DNA of 64,000 nucleotides from GCA-2689995 sp964529325 (GTDB lineage Bacteria; Fidelibacterota; Marinisomatia; SCGC-AAA003-L08; GCA-2689995): the NCBI GenBank assembly GCA_964529325.1, contig CAZGWH010000004.1:1-64000 (forward strand), given 5' to 3'. Position 1 is the stretch's first letter; the number at the start of each line of letters is the position of its first letter. Positions 1-6,871 of the stretch are shown in pieces. A program made the translations under genes and the position numbers. The notes beneath the pieces are model-generated. The model had not been told where the DNA came from and did not search any database. It worked only from the letters and a program-made list of their open reading frames with translations.

Positions 1-1
1 T

Positions 2-55
2 AATTTTAAAAGTGATTTATTTCAATCTTCACAGAAAATTGTGTTAATGAAATAA
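2..55 (+). CDS. C-terminal end of a secreted protein with a type IX-like sorting tail (partial)
   Basis: Only the last 17 codons lie in the window, ending SSQKIVLMK and a TAA stop. The ending matches the tails of the large surface proteins further along (EKIMLVK, QKLILIK, QKIILFK), which are the last strand of a PNPFNP-type C-terminal sorting domain. The rest of the gene lies upstream of the window. A strong terminator follows 25 bases later. The frame is short, so the call rests on the tail similarity and on the terminator. Confidence 0.6.
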   Translation, partial: NFKSDLFQSSQKIVLMK

Positions 56-79
56 GGAATTATTTTTATCATTAAATAT

Positions 80-110
80 AAAAGCCTCATAGAAATATGA
101 GGCTTTTTTT
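80..110 (+). terminator. Rho-independent terminator
   Basis: An 11-bp stem (AAAAGCCTCAT / ATGAGGCTTTT) with a 6-base loop AGAAAT runs straight into a T tract. It sits 25 bases after the stop codon of the partial secreted-protein gene and probably ends that transcript. Confidence 0.85.
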
Positions 111-154
111 ATATTAACTTGCCCTCAAAAGAATCAGGTAATCAGGTTCAAAAT

Positions 155-182
155 TAAAAAAGACACAGCCCGTTGATGTCTC
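155..182 (-). terminator. Candidate terminator of the peroxiredoxin-FloA operon
   Basis: Read on the minus strand, GACA pairs with TGTC and CA with TG around a GCCCGT-type loop, with one bulged base, and the stem is followed by six T. It lies about 235 bases past the last minus-strand gene, so the transcript would include the inverted repeat at 315-378. The short stem makes this tentative. Confidence 0.4.
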
Positions 183-314
183 TACAATTGTTATTTGTCA
201 ATTATTAATTCTTTATTACTTGAATTGTGGAATCTGTTTTTTATTCCAATGGGTTTAATTATTTTTTTATCAGGTTTCATCTGCGAAAATCAGTATCACA
301 TAATTAATTTTTAA

Positions 315-378
315 GTCAAGGCCATTATGAAATAGGCTACACTTCGTTCCGTATTTCATTTGGCAAACATGCCTTGAC
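315..378. repeat. Imperfect inverted repeat (two nested stems)
   Basis: Outer arms GTCAAGGC (315-322) and GCCTTGAC (371-378) enclose inner arms ATGAAATA (327-334) and TATTTCAT (352-359). AT-rich flanks (TAATTAA and TTAATTA types) extend the symmetry. It lies in the 3' flank of the minus-strand operon and has no T tract. It could be a small structured RNA, an mRNA 3'-end element or a palindromic repeat such as a MITE or REP. Only one copy is visible in this window. Confidence 0.55.
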
Positions 379-416
379 CCTACGGATTTAATTATTAATT
401 ATTCATTTAATTGTTT

Positions 417-812
417 TTATTTTCTTAATGAAACGGGTTTGCCAATTATTTCATTTAAAATAATTGCATTTTTTAAAGTTGATTTTGTATGCAGTCCAAA
501 TCTATTTCTTTTTTGAGTTTTAGATTTTAAATTTATTTCGCTAATTGGTCTTTTTTTTATTACTTGAAGATTTTGGGGTTTAATTGATTTATTAGTATTA
601 GGAATATTTTCTGATTGAAATTGGGATGATTCATCAGTTACAATATCTAATTCGTTAATCGAATTTTCAATTTTTTCGGTTATATTATTTACAAACCCTT
701 TGATTATTGATTGTAAATATCCTGTTTTTTTAATTTTACCATTTTTCTTATTTTTAGAAAAAAATGTACTAATTAACCAGAAAATAATAATCTGGAAAAA
801 TATTGAACCCAT
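417..812 (-). CDS. Small single-pass membrane protein, unknown function
   Basis: The protein has 131 residues if started at ATG 812. A TTG at 830 with an upstream AGGA would add six residues. The N-terminus holds one hydrophobic segment (about residues 2-19), followed by a charged, Lys/Asn/Ser-rich middle with no clear fold. The C-terminus reads LKNAIILNEIIGKPVSLRK, resembling a short A-x-I-L-x-E-I-L-x-x-P-x-x-L-R motif I associate with small uncharacterised proteins in related phyla. It is the last gene of the minus-strand operon after FloA, separated by a hairpin at 853-883. A role at FloA membrane domains is only a guess from position. Confidence 0.7.
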   Translation of the reverse strand: MGSIFFQIIIFWLISTFFSKNKKNGKIKKTGYLQSIIKGFVNNITEKIENSINELDIVTDESSQFQSENIPNTNKSIKPQNLQVIKKRPISEINLKSKTQKRNRFGLHTKSTLKNAIILNEIIGKPVSLRK

Positions 813-852
813 CTCAGCAGAATAAATCAAATTATAATCCTAATTAAATACA

Positions 853-883
853 AATTCCTCCTTTTGCTTAAAAAGGAGGAATT
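853..883. promoter_or_regulatory. Perfect 13-bp hairpin between floA and the small membrane-protein gene
   Basis: AATTCCTCCTTTT (853-865) pairs perfectly with AAAAGGAGGAATT (871-883) around the loop GCTTA. In the minus-strand transcript the hairpin holds a Shine-Dalgarno-like AAGGAGG paired to its complement CCTCCTT. There is no good T tract after it, so it is unlikely to be a simple terminator. It may be a processing or stability element between two cistrons, or it may sequester a ribosome site. Confidence 0.55.
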
Positions 884-896
884 ACGATTATAAAAT

Positions 897-1880
897 TTAT
901 TTATCATCATTATCTGTATCTTTTGCAATAGATTCTCTCATACTTGTATCTGCCATAACATTTTTCATATTATAATAATCCATTACACCTAATTTACCAC
1001 TTTTAAATGCTTCAGCCATTGCAAGTGGAATTTCTGCTTCCGCTTCAACAACTTTTGAATGCATTTCTTCTACTTTTGCTTTATTTTCCTGTTCAGATGC
1101 AACAGCCATTGCTCTACGAGATTCCGCTTTCGCTTGAGCAACTTTTTTATCCGCTTCAGCTTGATCTGTTTCTAATTGAGCACCAATATTTTGCCCAACA
1201 TCTACATCTGCAATATCAATTGATAATATTGAATATGCTGTACCTGCGTCAAGACCTTTTGCTAGTACAGATTTTGAAATATCATCTGGGTTTTCAAGAA
1301 CGGCTTTATATGATTTAGCTGAACCAATTGCACTTACAATCCCTTCACCTACTCTCGCTATAACAGTGTCATCGGTTGCACCACCAACTAATTGTTCAAT
1401 ATTTGTTCTTACGGTAACTCGACCTTTAGCGAGTAATTGAATACCATCTTGAGCAACTGCAGAAACTTTACCATCTTTGGGACAATCGATGACTTTTGGA
1501 TATACACTTGTTTGTACGGCTTCTTTTACATCTCTACCTGCTAAATCGATTGCTGTAGCTGTTTGGAATGATAATTCAATGTTTGCCTTGTCCGCTGCAA
1601 TTAAAGCATCTACAACTCTTGAAATATCTCCACCCGCAAGTAAGTGAGCCTCTAAATCCTCTGTAATTATAAAATCTAAACCTGCACGGTGTAAATTTAT
1701 AATACCATCGACAATTAGCCGTGGCGAAATTTTTCGGAATCTCATTACAATTAGCTTTAACATACCGACTTTTCCAAATCCAATCGAAACACCAGATTGA
1801 AACCAAAGTCCTAATGGAATAAAATAGAGAAATAAAAAAATGGAAAAAACGATAAAAACTAACAAAATACTTGGTGCCAT
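897..1880 (-). CDS. floA: Flotillin-like protein FloA
   Basis: The 327-residue length is normal for FloA (the former YqfA/UPF0365 family). An N-terminal membrane segment (about residues 4-26) is followed by an SPFH/band-7 domain (about 40-215), then an Ala/Glu/Lys-rich coiled coil (about 225-285). The conserved EAEAEIPLAMAEAF stretch lies near the C-terminus. FloA proteins assemble into membrane scaffolds linked to lipid-domain organisation, and in Bacillus floA is coupled to nfeD. Here an NfeD homologue lies about 5.7 kb away on the same strand, so the usual pairing is split. GAAAGG precedes the ATG. The gene lies 64 nt after the MORN gene and is probably cotranscribed with it and with the selenocysteine peroxiredoxin. 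Confidence 0.93.
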   Translation of the reverse strand: MAPSILLVFIVFSIFLFLYFIPLGLWFQSGVSIGFGKVGMLKLIVMRFRKISPRLIVDGIINLHRAGLDFIITEDLEAHLLAGGDISRVVDALIAADKANIELSFQTATAIDLAGRDVKEAVQTSVYPKVIDCPKDGKVSAVAQDGIQLLAKGRVTVRTNIEQLVGGATDDTVIARVGEGIVSAIGSAKSYKAVLENPDDISKSVLAKGLDAGTAYSILSIDIADVDVGQNIGAQLETDQAEADKKVAQAKAESRRAMAVASEQENKAKVEEMHSKVVEAEAEIPLAMAEAFKSGKLGVMDYYNMKNVMADTSMRESIAKDTDNDDK

Positions 1881-1944
1881 TATAAAATACCTTTCAATTT
1901 AAACAAATAATAAATTTAATAATAAGATAAATTTAGAGGTAAAC

Positions 1945-2580
1945 TTATCTTTGAATATAACTTTTTTTACGAATAATATTACGATCCTCATCATACCAAA
2001 ACCAAATCCCCGTTGGATTCCCATTTTTATAGTAATATTCGCTTTTTATGCGATTTGATTTGAAGTATTCAGTTCGTTTTCCATTTTCATTTCCTTTATC
2101 TCTTTTTCCTTCGAACTTCATTAAACCACTTTCGTCATACCATAAATCAGGTTTAGTTTTCACTCCGTTTGAATAACTCTTTTCGATTTTTATATTACCA
2201 TTTTTATAATATTCAATGAATAAACCATCCTTTTTATTTTCATTATAGTGACCATCGATTAAAACTTCACCATTATCGTAATAGGTAACCCACCTCCCAT
2301 TTTTGATATTTTCGTTATAATATTCTTTTTGTTTAATCCTTCTATTTTGATGATAAAAAATCCATTGTCCATGTTTTTTTCCTTTTATATATTTCCCTGA
2401 TGCATAAATATCTCCATTTTTATAATAAAATTTCCAAACACCTTCTCTATATCCAGAACTGACATTCCCTTGGATTTTTATTTTTCCATTGCCATATTTT
2501 TGAGTTAATACACCATTTTTTTGGAGAGGATTTTTAGCAATTCCTAATAATGAAAAAAAGTTTTGAGTTTCTTTAATCAA
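1945..2580 (-). CDS. MORN/YwqK-type repeat protein coupled to the Sec-peroxiredoxin
   Basis: The protein has 211 residues and consists of about seven to eight repeats of the form G-x-W-x-x-Y-Y-x-N-G-x-I-x-x-x-G-x-Y, for example GVWKFYYKNGDI and GRWVTYYDNGEV. These are typical of MORN-variant or YwqK-family proteins, with no catalytic residues visible. There is no signal peptide. The start is TTG at 2580, only 4 nt after the peroxiredoxin stop, and no Shine-Dalgarno is seen, so translation probably depends on ribosomes finishing the upstream gene. It is a clear paralogue of the gene at 18976-19602: both open with a NFFS element followed by L-x-K-N-G, and both follow a selenoprotein. The label antitoxin sometimes given to YwqK proteins should not be read as function here. 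Confidence 0.85.
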   Translation of the reverse strand: MIKETQNFFSLLGIAKNPLQKNGVLTQKYGNGKIKIQGNVSSGYREGVWKFYYKNGDIYASGKYIKGKKHGQWIFYHQNRRIKQKEYYNENIKNGRWVTYYDNGEVLIDGHYNENKKDGLFIEYYKNGNIKIEKSYSNGVKTKPDLWYDESGLMKFEGKRDKGNENGKRTEYFKSNRIKSEYYYKNGNPTGIWFWYDEDRNIIRKKSYIQR

Positions 2581-2584
2581 TGAT

Positions 2585-3046
2585 TTAAATATCTAAATCG
2601 TTTAATATATCTTTTGCATGAGATTTTGTTTTCACTTTTGGATATACTTTTTCAATAATTCCATCTTCATCAATAATATAAGTGATACGATGAATACCAT
2701 CATATTCTCTACCCATGAATTTCTTTTTACCCCAAACATTATACGCTTTCATCATCTCTTTAGATTCATCACTGAGTAATAAAAACTGAAAATTTTGTTT
2801 TGTTGCAAATGATTTTTGTTTACTTACTTTATCAGCAGAAACACCTAAAATAATGATATTATTTTCTTCATAATTTTTGAATTCATCACGGAATCCTTGT
2901 CCTTCCCAAGTTCAACCAGGCGTGCTCGCTTTTGGATAAAACCATAGTACAATTTTTGAACCTTTAAATTCATCCAATTGTATTTCATTATTATTTTGAT
3001 CCATTAATTTAAATTGTGGAGCTTTTTCTCCAATTTCTAAATACAT
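2585..3046 (-). CDS. bcp: Selenocysteine-containing peroxiredoxin of the Bcp/PrxQ family
   Basis: The frame runs from ATG 3046 to TAA 2585-2587 and gives 153 residues if TGA 2912-2914 (codon 45) is read as selenocysteine. The motif PKASTPGU (residues 38-45) is the peroxiredoxin PxxxTxxC signature with Sec in place of the peroxidatic Cys; E. coli Bcp has its peroxidatic Cys at 45. The rest is intact on both sides: KGSKIVLWFYPK, GVSADKVSKQKSF, REYDGIHRITYIIDEDG. The position of the resolving Cys in two-Cys Bcp (E. coli Cys50) is Gln50, and no cysteine occurs anywhere in the protein, so it would work as a one-Sec enzyme needing an outside reductant. A glutaredoxin gene is divergently transcribed 83 bases away. 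GAAAGGA precedes the ATG. A SECIS-like hairpin lies at 2879-2896. The selenium reading is inferred; the TGA and intact frame are seen directly. Confidence 0.88.
2879..2896 (-). promoter_or_regulatory. Candidate bacterial SECIS hairpin of the Bcp selenoprotein
   Basis: Starting 16 nt after the TGA, GGATTC (2896-2891) pairs with GAATTC (2884-2879), one pair being G-U, around loop CGTGAT with G as its second base. The UGA-to-loop distance is 21 nt. As I recall, bacterial SECIS models require a G in the first two loop bases, a distance of about 16-37 nt and a stem of at least four pairs, all of which hold. An alternative stem (CTTG/CAAG) closer to the UGA is also possible. Confidence 0.55.
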
Positions 3047-3129
3047 AATTTTTTTCCTTTCATGCGGAATACAAGTTTAAGTTCAATCCAACAACCGTGT
3101 AAATTAAGGTGTAAAATATAAGACATAAA

Positions 3130-3378
3130 ATGATAAAAATATACTCAACAACTTGGTGTCCATCATGTAGGGCAGCAAAATCGCTATTAGATTCTTTAAA
3201 TATTAATTATGAAGAAATTAATATTGAAGATGTCGGAATCTCTCGAGAACAATTAAGAGAAATGTCTGGTGGACATACAGTACCTCAAATAATGATAAAT
3301 GATAAATCCATTGGTGGATATGATAAATTATTATTGCTTAATCAGTCTGGTAAGTTAGAAGAATTAATAAATAGATGA
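3130..3378 (+). CDS. Glutaredoxin
   Basis: The 82-residue protein is the normal length of a small glutaredoxin. The dithiol active site WCPSC lies at residues 9-13, and the TVPQI cis-proline motif and GGYD glutathione-site element follow in the right order. It reduces disulfides, glutathione mixed disulfides or selenenyl-type intermediates in the cytoplasm. It is divergent from the selenocysteine Bcp, which has no resolving cysteine, and is a plausible reductant for it; that link is inferred from the gene arrangement and from known Prx-Grx fusions. The stop overlaps the next start (ATGA). Confidence 0.92.
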   Translation: MIKIYSTTWCPSCRAAKSLLDSLNINYEEINIEDVGISREQLREMSGGHTVPQIMINDKSIGGYDKLLLLNQSGKLEELINR

Positions 3379-4010
3379 ATTTTATATCTTCTGAAATTGA
3401 TATTTATTGTAAGAACCATTCAATTGAAGATTCTAAGATATTAAATCAATTAAAGCAATATACGATTGATACAGAGATTGCTCCTCAAATGATGTGTGGC
3501 CAGTTAATTGGAGGATTACTGCAATTTTTAATTCAAGTTTCACAAGCTAAAAAAGTACTAGAAATTGGTATGTTTACTGGATATAGTGCATTGAAAATGG
3601 CAGAAGTATTACCTCCCGATGGAAAAATTCACACATGTGAGATTTATCAAAAACACATTGATTCTGCCTTAAAATGGTTTTCAAAATCAGAATATGAAAA
3701 GAAAATTAATATTTATAGTGGAGATGCATTAACCACAATTGAAGAATTTAAAATTGGTTCATTTGATTTTTTATTTGTTGATGCAGATAAATTGAGATAT
3801 CCTGAATATTTTAGAAAGGGATTAAAATTATTAAAATCAGGAGGAATTGGTGTTTTTGATAATATGCTATGGAGTGGTTCTGTATTAAATCCAAATGATG
3901 AAGAATCCAAGGCTATACACGATACGAATAAAATGATAAAAAATTCAAAAAAAGTAAAGCAAATACTATTACCAATTCGGGATGGATTAATGTTATTTAA
4001 AAAAATATAA
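3375..4010 (+). CDS. SAM-dependent O-methyltransferase, caffeoyl-CoA/catechol OMT family
   Basis: The protein has 211 residues, as usual for bacterial family-3 O-methyltransferases. SAM-binding motif I is VLEIGMFTGYSAL (about residues 59-71), an acidic residue ends the second strand (HTCEI), and FLFVDADKLRYPEY holds the metal-binding DAD motif, followed by GGIGVFDNMLWSG. It methylates a hydroxyl of a small, probably catechol-like molecule using SAM and a divalent metal. The true substrate cannot be told. It overlaps the glutaredoxin stop by 4 nt and lies 6 nt before coaBC, so the three are probably cotranscribed. Confidence 0.88.
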   Translation: MNFISSEIDIYCKNHSIEDSKILNQLKQYTIDTEIAPQMMCGQLIGGLLQFLIQVSQAKKVLEIGMFTGYSALKMAEVLPPDGKIHTCEIYQKHIDSALKWFSKSEYEKKINIYSGDALTTIEEFKIGSFDFLFVDADKLRYPEYFRKGLKLLKSGGIGVFDNMLWSGSVLNPNDEESKAIHDTNKMIKNSKKVKQILLPIRDGLMLFKKI

Positions 4011-4016
4011 TTAATT

Positions 4017-5228
4017 ATGAATAAATCAAATACTTTAAAAGATAAAAAAATTCTAATTTGTGTAACTGGATCTATCGCAGTTTATAAAACATGTGAGTTA
4101 GTTCGCCAATTACGAAAAGAAGATGCTATTGTTCAAGTAATGATGACAAAATCTGCTCAAGAGTTTGTTGGCAAGGCAACATTTTCGGCTTTAACAAATA
4201 ATGAGGTTTTAACGGATATATTTCCAAATACACCTAAAGCTGGATTAGAACATATAGAACTTGCAATGGATGTTGATGCGATTATTGTGTGTCCAGCAAC
4301 TGCAAATAATTTATGCAAAGTAGCAAATGGAATTGCAGATGATTTAATTTCAACAACTCTTTCCGTTTGTGAACAACCGATGCTATTTGTACCAGCAATG
4401 AATTTTAGAATGTGGCGAAATGAAGGTACAATAAATGCAGTGAAATTATTAAGGGACTCAGGGAAAAAAATCATGAATCCAGAAGCTGGCCAATTAGCAT
4501 CTTTACATGAAGGCATTGGAAGGCTTCCTGAAATATTATCAATAATGAATGAAATTAGAAATCTATTTAATATTCCTTTACCTCTTAAAGGAAAAAAAGT
4601 ATTAATTACTGCGGGTCCCACAAGAGAATGGATAGATCCTGTAAGATATATATCAAATAGATCAAGTGGGAAAATGGGTTTTGCATTGGCAAAATCTGCA
4701 AGAGATAAAGGTGCAGAAGTAATATTAATTTCTGGACCTGTATCATTAAATCAAATTTCAGGTATAAAAACAATCTCAGTTGAAACCTCTGATGAAATGT
4801 TAGATGCAATTCAAATTCAATTGGAAATTGGAAATAATATTGATTATTTATTTATGTGTTCAGCTGTATCAGATTATAAATTAAAAAATATTTCATCAAA
4901 TAAAATTAAACGAAAAGATTTGAAACCAAGTTTAGAATTAATTCCTGCACCTGATATTTTAAAAACAATCTCAACAGGAAAAGATACGAAAATAATAGCA
5001 TTTGCATTAGAAACAGAATACAATAAAGTTGAAGCATTACGAAAATTAAAAGATAAAAAAGCAGATTTTATTGCAATGAATATAACTCAGAAAGGAATTT
5101 CAGGATTTGATTCTGAAACAAATGAATTATTTGTTTTTAATAAAGCAAAAAAAATAAAAAAAATAGAATTAAATCATAAATCAAGAATAGCCTCTCAATT
5201 AATTGATTATGTTATATCAGATAATTAA
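4017..5228 (+). CDS. coaBC: Bifunctional CoaBC: phosphopantothenoylcysteine decarboxylase / phosphopantothenate-cysteine ligase
   Basis: The 403 residues match full-length CoaBC (Dfp), which makes 4'-phosphopantetheine for coenzyme A. The N-terminal flavoprotein CoaC half has VTGSIAVYK, catalytic His79 (GLEHIELA) and the PAMNFRMW substrate motif. The C-terminal CoaB half starts near residue 193 with KKVLITAGPTREWIDPVR and SNRSSGKMG. The active-site flap, usually LACGxxGxGR, reads LASLHEGIGRL, with Ser where many proteobacterial enzymes have Cys; I recall a similar Ser variant in Bacteroidota. A 66-base gap follows before the stator operon. Confidence 0.95.
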   Translation: MNKSNTLKDKKILICVTGSIAVYKTCELVRQLRKEDAIVQVMMTKSAQEFVGKATFSALTNNEVLTDIFPNTPKAGLEHIELAMDVDAIIVCPATANNLCKVANGIADDLISTTLSVCEQPMLFVPAMNFRMWRNEGTINAVKLLRDSGKKIMNPEAGQLASLHEGIGRLPEILSIMNEIRNLFNIPLPLKGKKVLITAGPTREWIDPVRYISNRSSGKMGFALAKSARDKGAEVILISGPVSLNQISGIKTISVETSDEMLDAIQIQLEIGNNIDYLFMCSAVSDYKLKNISSNKIKRKDLKPSLELIPAPDILKTISTGKDTKIIAFALETEYNKVEALRKLKDKKADFIAMNITQKGISGFDSETNELFVFNKAKKIKKIELNHKSRIASQLIDYVISDN

Positions 5229-5294
5229 TTTTAATTTATCAACAGTATTTATTATGAATACTAATAATATTAATTACTAAAATAAGGGAATAAA

Positions 5295-6122
5295 ATGAAT
5301 TTTGCGACAATAGTCGGTATATTATTAGGATTATCAGTCATCCTATTTGGAATTATAGAGCCTAGTGAATTAGGTGGTGGTATTACATTAATGGATCAAA
5401 TTGGTAAGTTTTTTGATATTAAGTCAATTAGTGTCGTTGTGCTTGGTACATTTGCAGCTACAATGGTAAACTTTTCGTTTAATAAGATTTTCGGTGTATT
5501 TAAAGTCATTGCAAATGTGTTTAAAATTAAAGAGTCTGTGGAATTAATTACGGTTAGAGAATTATTAAAAATTGCAAAAACATATCAAGATAGTGGCCCA
5601 AAAGGATTAGAAGCAATAAGTAAATCTGTAAATGAACCATTTGTTAGAAATGCAATGGAAATGATTTCCGTTGAAACCAATAATGAACGATTTAATAATT
5701 ATTTAAATTCAGAATTAAAAAGTATGAAAGAGAGGCATGCACAGGGTCAAGAATTACTTTTTAATATGGGGTCTTATGCACCTGCATTTGGTATGCTGGG
5801 AACAGTTATGGGATTGATTTTAATGATGATGTCTCAAATGGGCATGGATGCAATGGAAATTGATTTGAATAGTGTTTTGGTTGATATGGGACTCGCATTG
5901 AGGACAACATTCTATGGTGTAATTTTAGCAAATTTATTTTTTATTCCAATGGCTGGAAAGTTGAAAAATATGTCTCAACAAGATATTTATATTCGAGAGA
6001 TAATGATTGAGGGGTTAACATGTATTCATCGAAAAGAACATCCAATCATTATTAAAGATAAATTATCTGCTTATTTACCCTTAGAATTAAAGTTAATATT
6101 AAAAAAAGATAGCGATGCCTGA
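5295..6122 (+). CDS. MotA-like stator/proton-channel protein
   Basis: The protein has 275 residues with four membrane segments (about 4-22, 43-63, 158-180, 196-219) and a large cytoplasmic loop, the layout of MotA/PomA. The APAFGMLGTVMGLI and LRTTFYGVILANLFF stretches match the two C-terminal channel helices of the family, and LKSMKERHAQG supplies charged residues where MotA contacts a rotor. With a MotB-like partner it would form an ion-driven stator. No flagellar gene is in the window, and two MotB-like genes follow, so the motor it drives is unknown. An AGGGAA site precedes the ATG. It overlaps the next gene by 8 nt. Confidence 0.88.
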   Translation: MNFATIVGILLGLSVILFGIIEPSELGGGITLMDQIGKFFDIKSISVVVLGTFAATMVNFSFNKIFGVFKVIANVFKIKESVELITVRELLKIAKTYQDSGPKGLEAISKSVNEPFVRNAMEMISVETNNERFNNYLNSELKSMKERHAQGQELLFNMGSYAPAFGMLGTVMGLILMMMSQMGMDAMEIDLNSVLVDMGLALRTTFYGVILANLFFIPMAGKLKNMSQQDIYIREIMIEGLTCIHRKEHPIIIKDKLSAYLPLELKLILKKDSDA

Positions 6123-6864
6123 TGTTGATAAAAATAAAGGTTTAGATCCTTCTTCATGGATTTTAAGCTATGTTGATTTCATGACAGTTATAATGGCATT
6201 TTTTATTATTTTTGTACTGGTTGCAACAAAAGTTGCATCTGCTACGGAGCTATTTATTGTTAAAAAAATTGAAGTTATTAATAATTCACTTAATCGTGTA
6301 TTAAAAAATTCTGGGGTTACTATTGAAAATGTAGGATATAATGGAGTAAGAATTATTATCCCTAGTGAAGTTGATGGTAAATCGATGTTTAAATCTGGTA
6401 GTTTTCATATTAGAAATGAATTTAAACCATATTTAACTCACTTAGGTAAAGCAATTATTGATAGTACTGAGTTTATTTCAGCTTATGATGAATATAAAGA
6501 TAAATTTAAAAATAAACATCATGACCCCAAGGATTTGAAAATTTCAGTGAGAGTTGAAGGTCATACTGATACAGATGGAAGTGCTGAACAAAATATGATA
6601 TTATCATTAAAGCGTGCCGAACGAGTTAAAAACTTCTTTACAAAGAATAATATTTTTGAAGATAATATCTTTGCAATATGTGGTTATGGTGAAGCAAAAC
6701 CACTTGTAAGTAAATTAAATAAAGATGAAAATCGAAGAGTCGAAATTTATTTGAATTATACAATGGACCCAATTTATGTTTTTTATGGATGTACAAATCC
6801 AAGTGCATATAATTTTAATCCAAAAGCAAACCGTGATGACGGAAGTTGCATTAATAGTATTTAA
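6115..6864 (+). CDS. MotB-like stator protein 1, with a C-terminal DDGSC cysteine motif
   Basis: The protein has 249 residues. A short cytoplasmic tail is followed by one membrane helix, SYVDFMTVIMAFFIIF, with Asp21 at the position of the ion-carrying Asp of MotB. A periplasmic OmpA-like peptidoglycan-binding domain follows (VEGHTDTDG to NRRVEIYLNY, about residues 145-216). The last 26 residues are unusual: C226 and C245 bracket a GCTNPSAYNFNP...DDGSC element, the same motif repeated in the giant surface proteins at 31.5-43 kb. That would place a disulfide-capable surface motif on a stator subunit, which I have not seen in standard MotB. It overlaps the MotA gene and lies 7 nt before a second MotB-like gene. 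Confidence 0.85.
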   Translation: MPDVDKNKGLDPSSWILSYVDFMTVIMAFFIIFVLVATKVASATELFIVKKIEVINNSLNRVLKNSGVTIENVGYNGVRIIIPSEVDGKSMFKSGSFHIRNEFKPYLTHLGKAIIDSTEFISAYDEYKDKFKNKHHDPKDLKISVRVEGHTDTDGSAEQNMILSLKRAERVKNFFTKNNIFEDNIFAICGYGEAKPLVSKLNKDENRRVEIYLNYTMDPIYVFYGCTNPSAYNFNPKANRDDGSCINSI

Positions 6865-6871
6865 TATTTAA

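Larger units (their letters stand above)
111..416. other. Gene-free interval between convergent transcripts
   Basis: No reading frame with coding character is seen on either strand. The interval holds a weak minus-strand terminator near 155-182, a large imperfect inverted repeat at 315-378, and around 281-296 a short stretch (CATCTGCGAAAATCAG) resembling dispersed intergenic sequences often seen in FCB-group genomes. Only the two hairpins can be supported as features. Confidence 0.5.

Noticed and set aside
121..150. tRNA-like T-loop sequence (AGGTTCAAAAT)
   Set aside because: No acceptor, D-arm or anticodon arm can be built around it.
1007..1318. Long open frame antisense to floA
   Set aside because: Leu/Gln-rich translation with no coding character; it mirrors the codon bias of floA. 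Similar His/Leu/Gln-rich frames opposite the giant surface proteins were dropped for the same reason.
1945..2580. Toxin-antitoxin module suggested by the YwqK label
   Set aside because: No toxin candidate lies next to either MORN gene; the neighbours are selenoproteins and membrane proteins.
2585..3046. Peroxiredoxin gene as a pseudogene broken by a stop codon
   Set aside because: The only stop falls exactly on the catalytic position, the frame is otherwise intact, the start has a good ribosome site, and an independent second case occurs at 19931.
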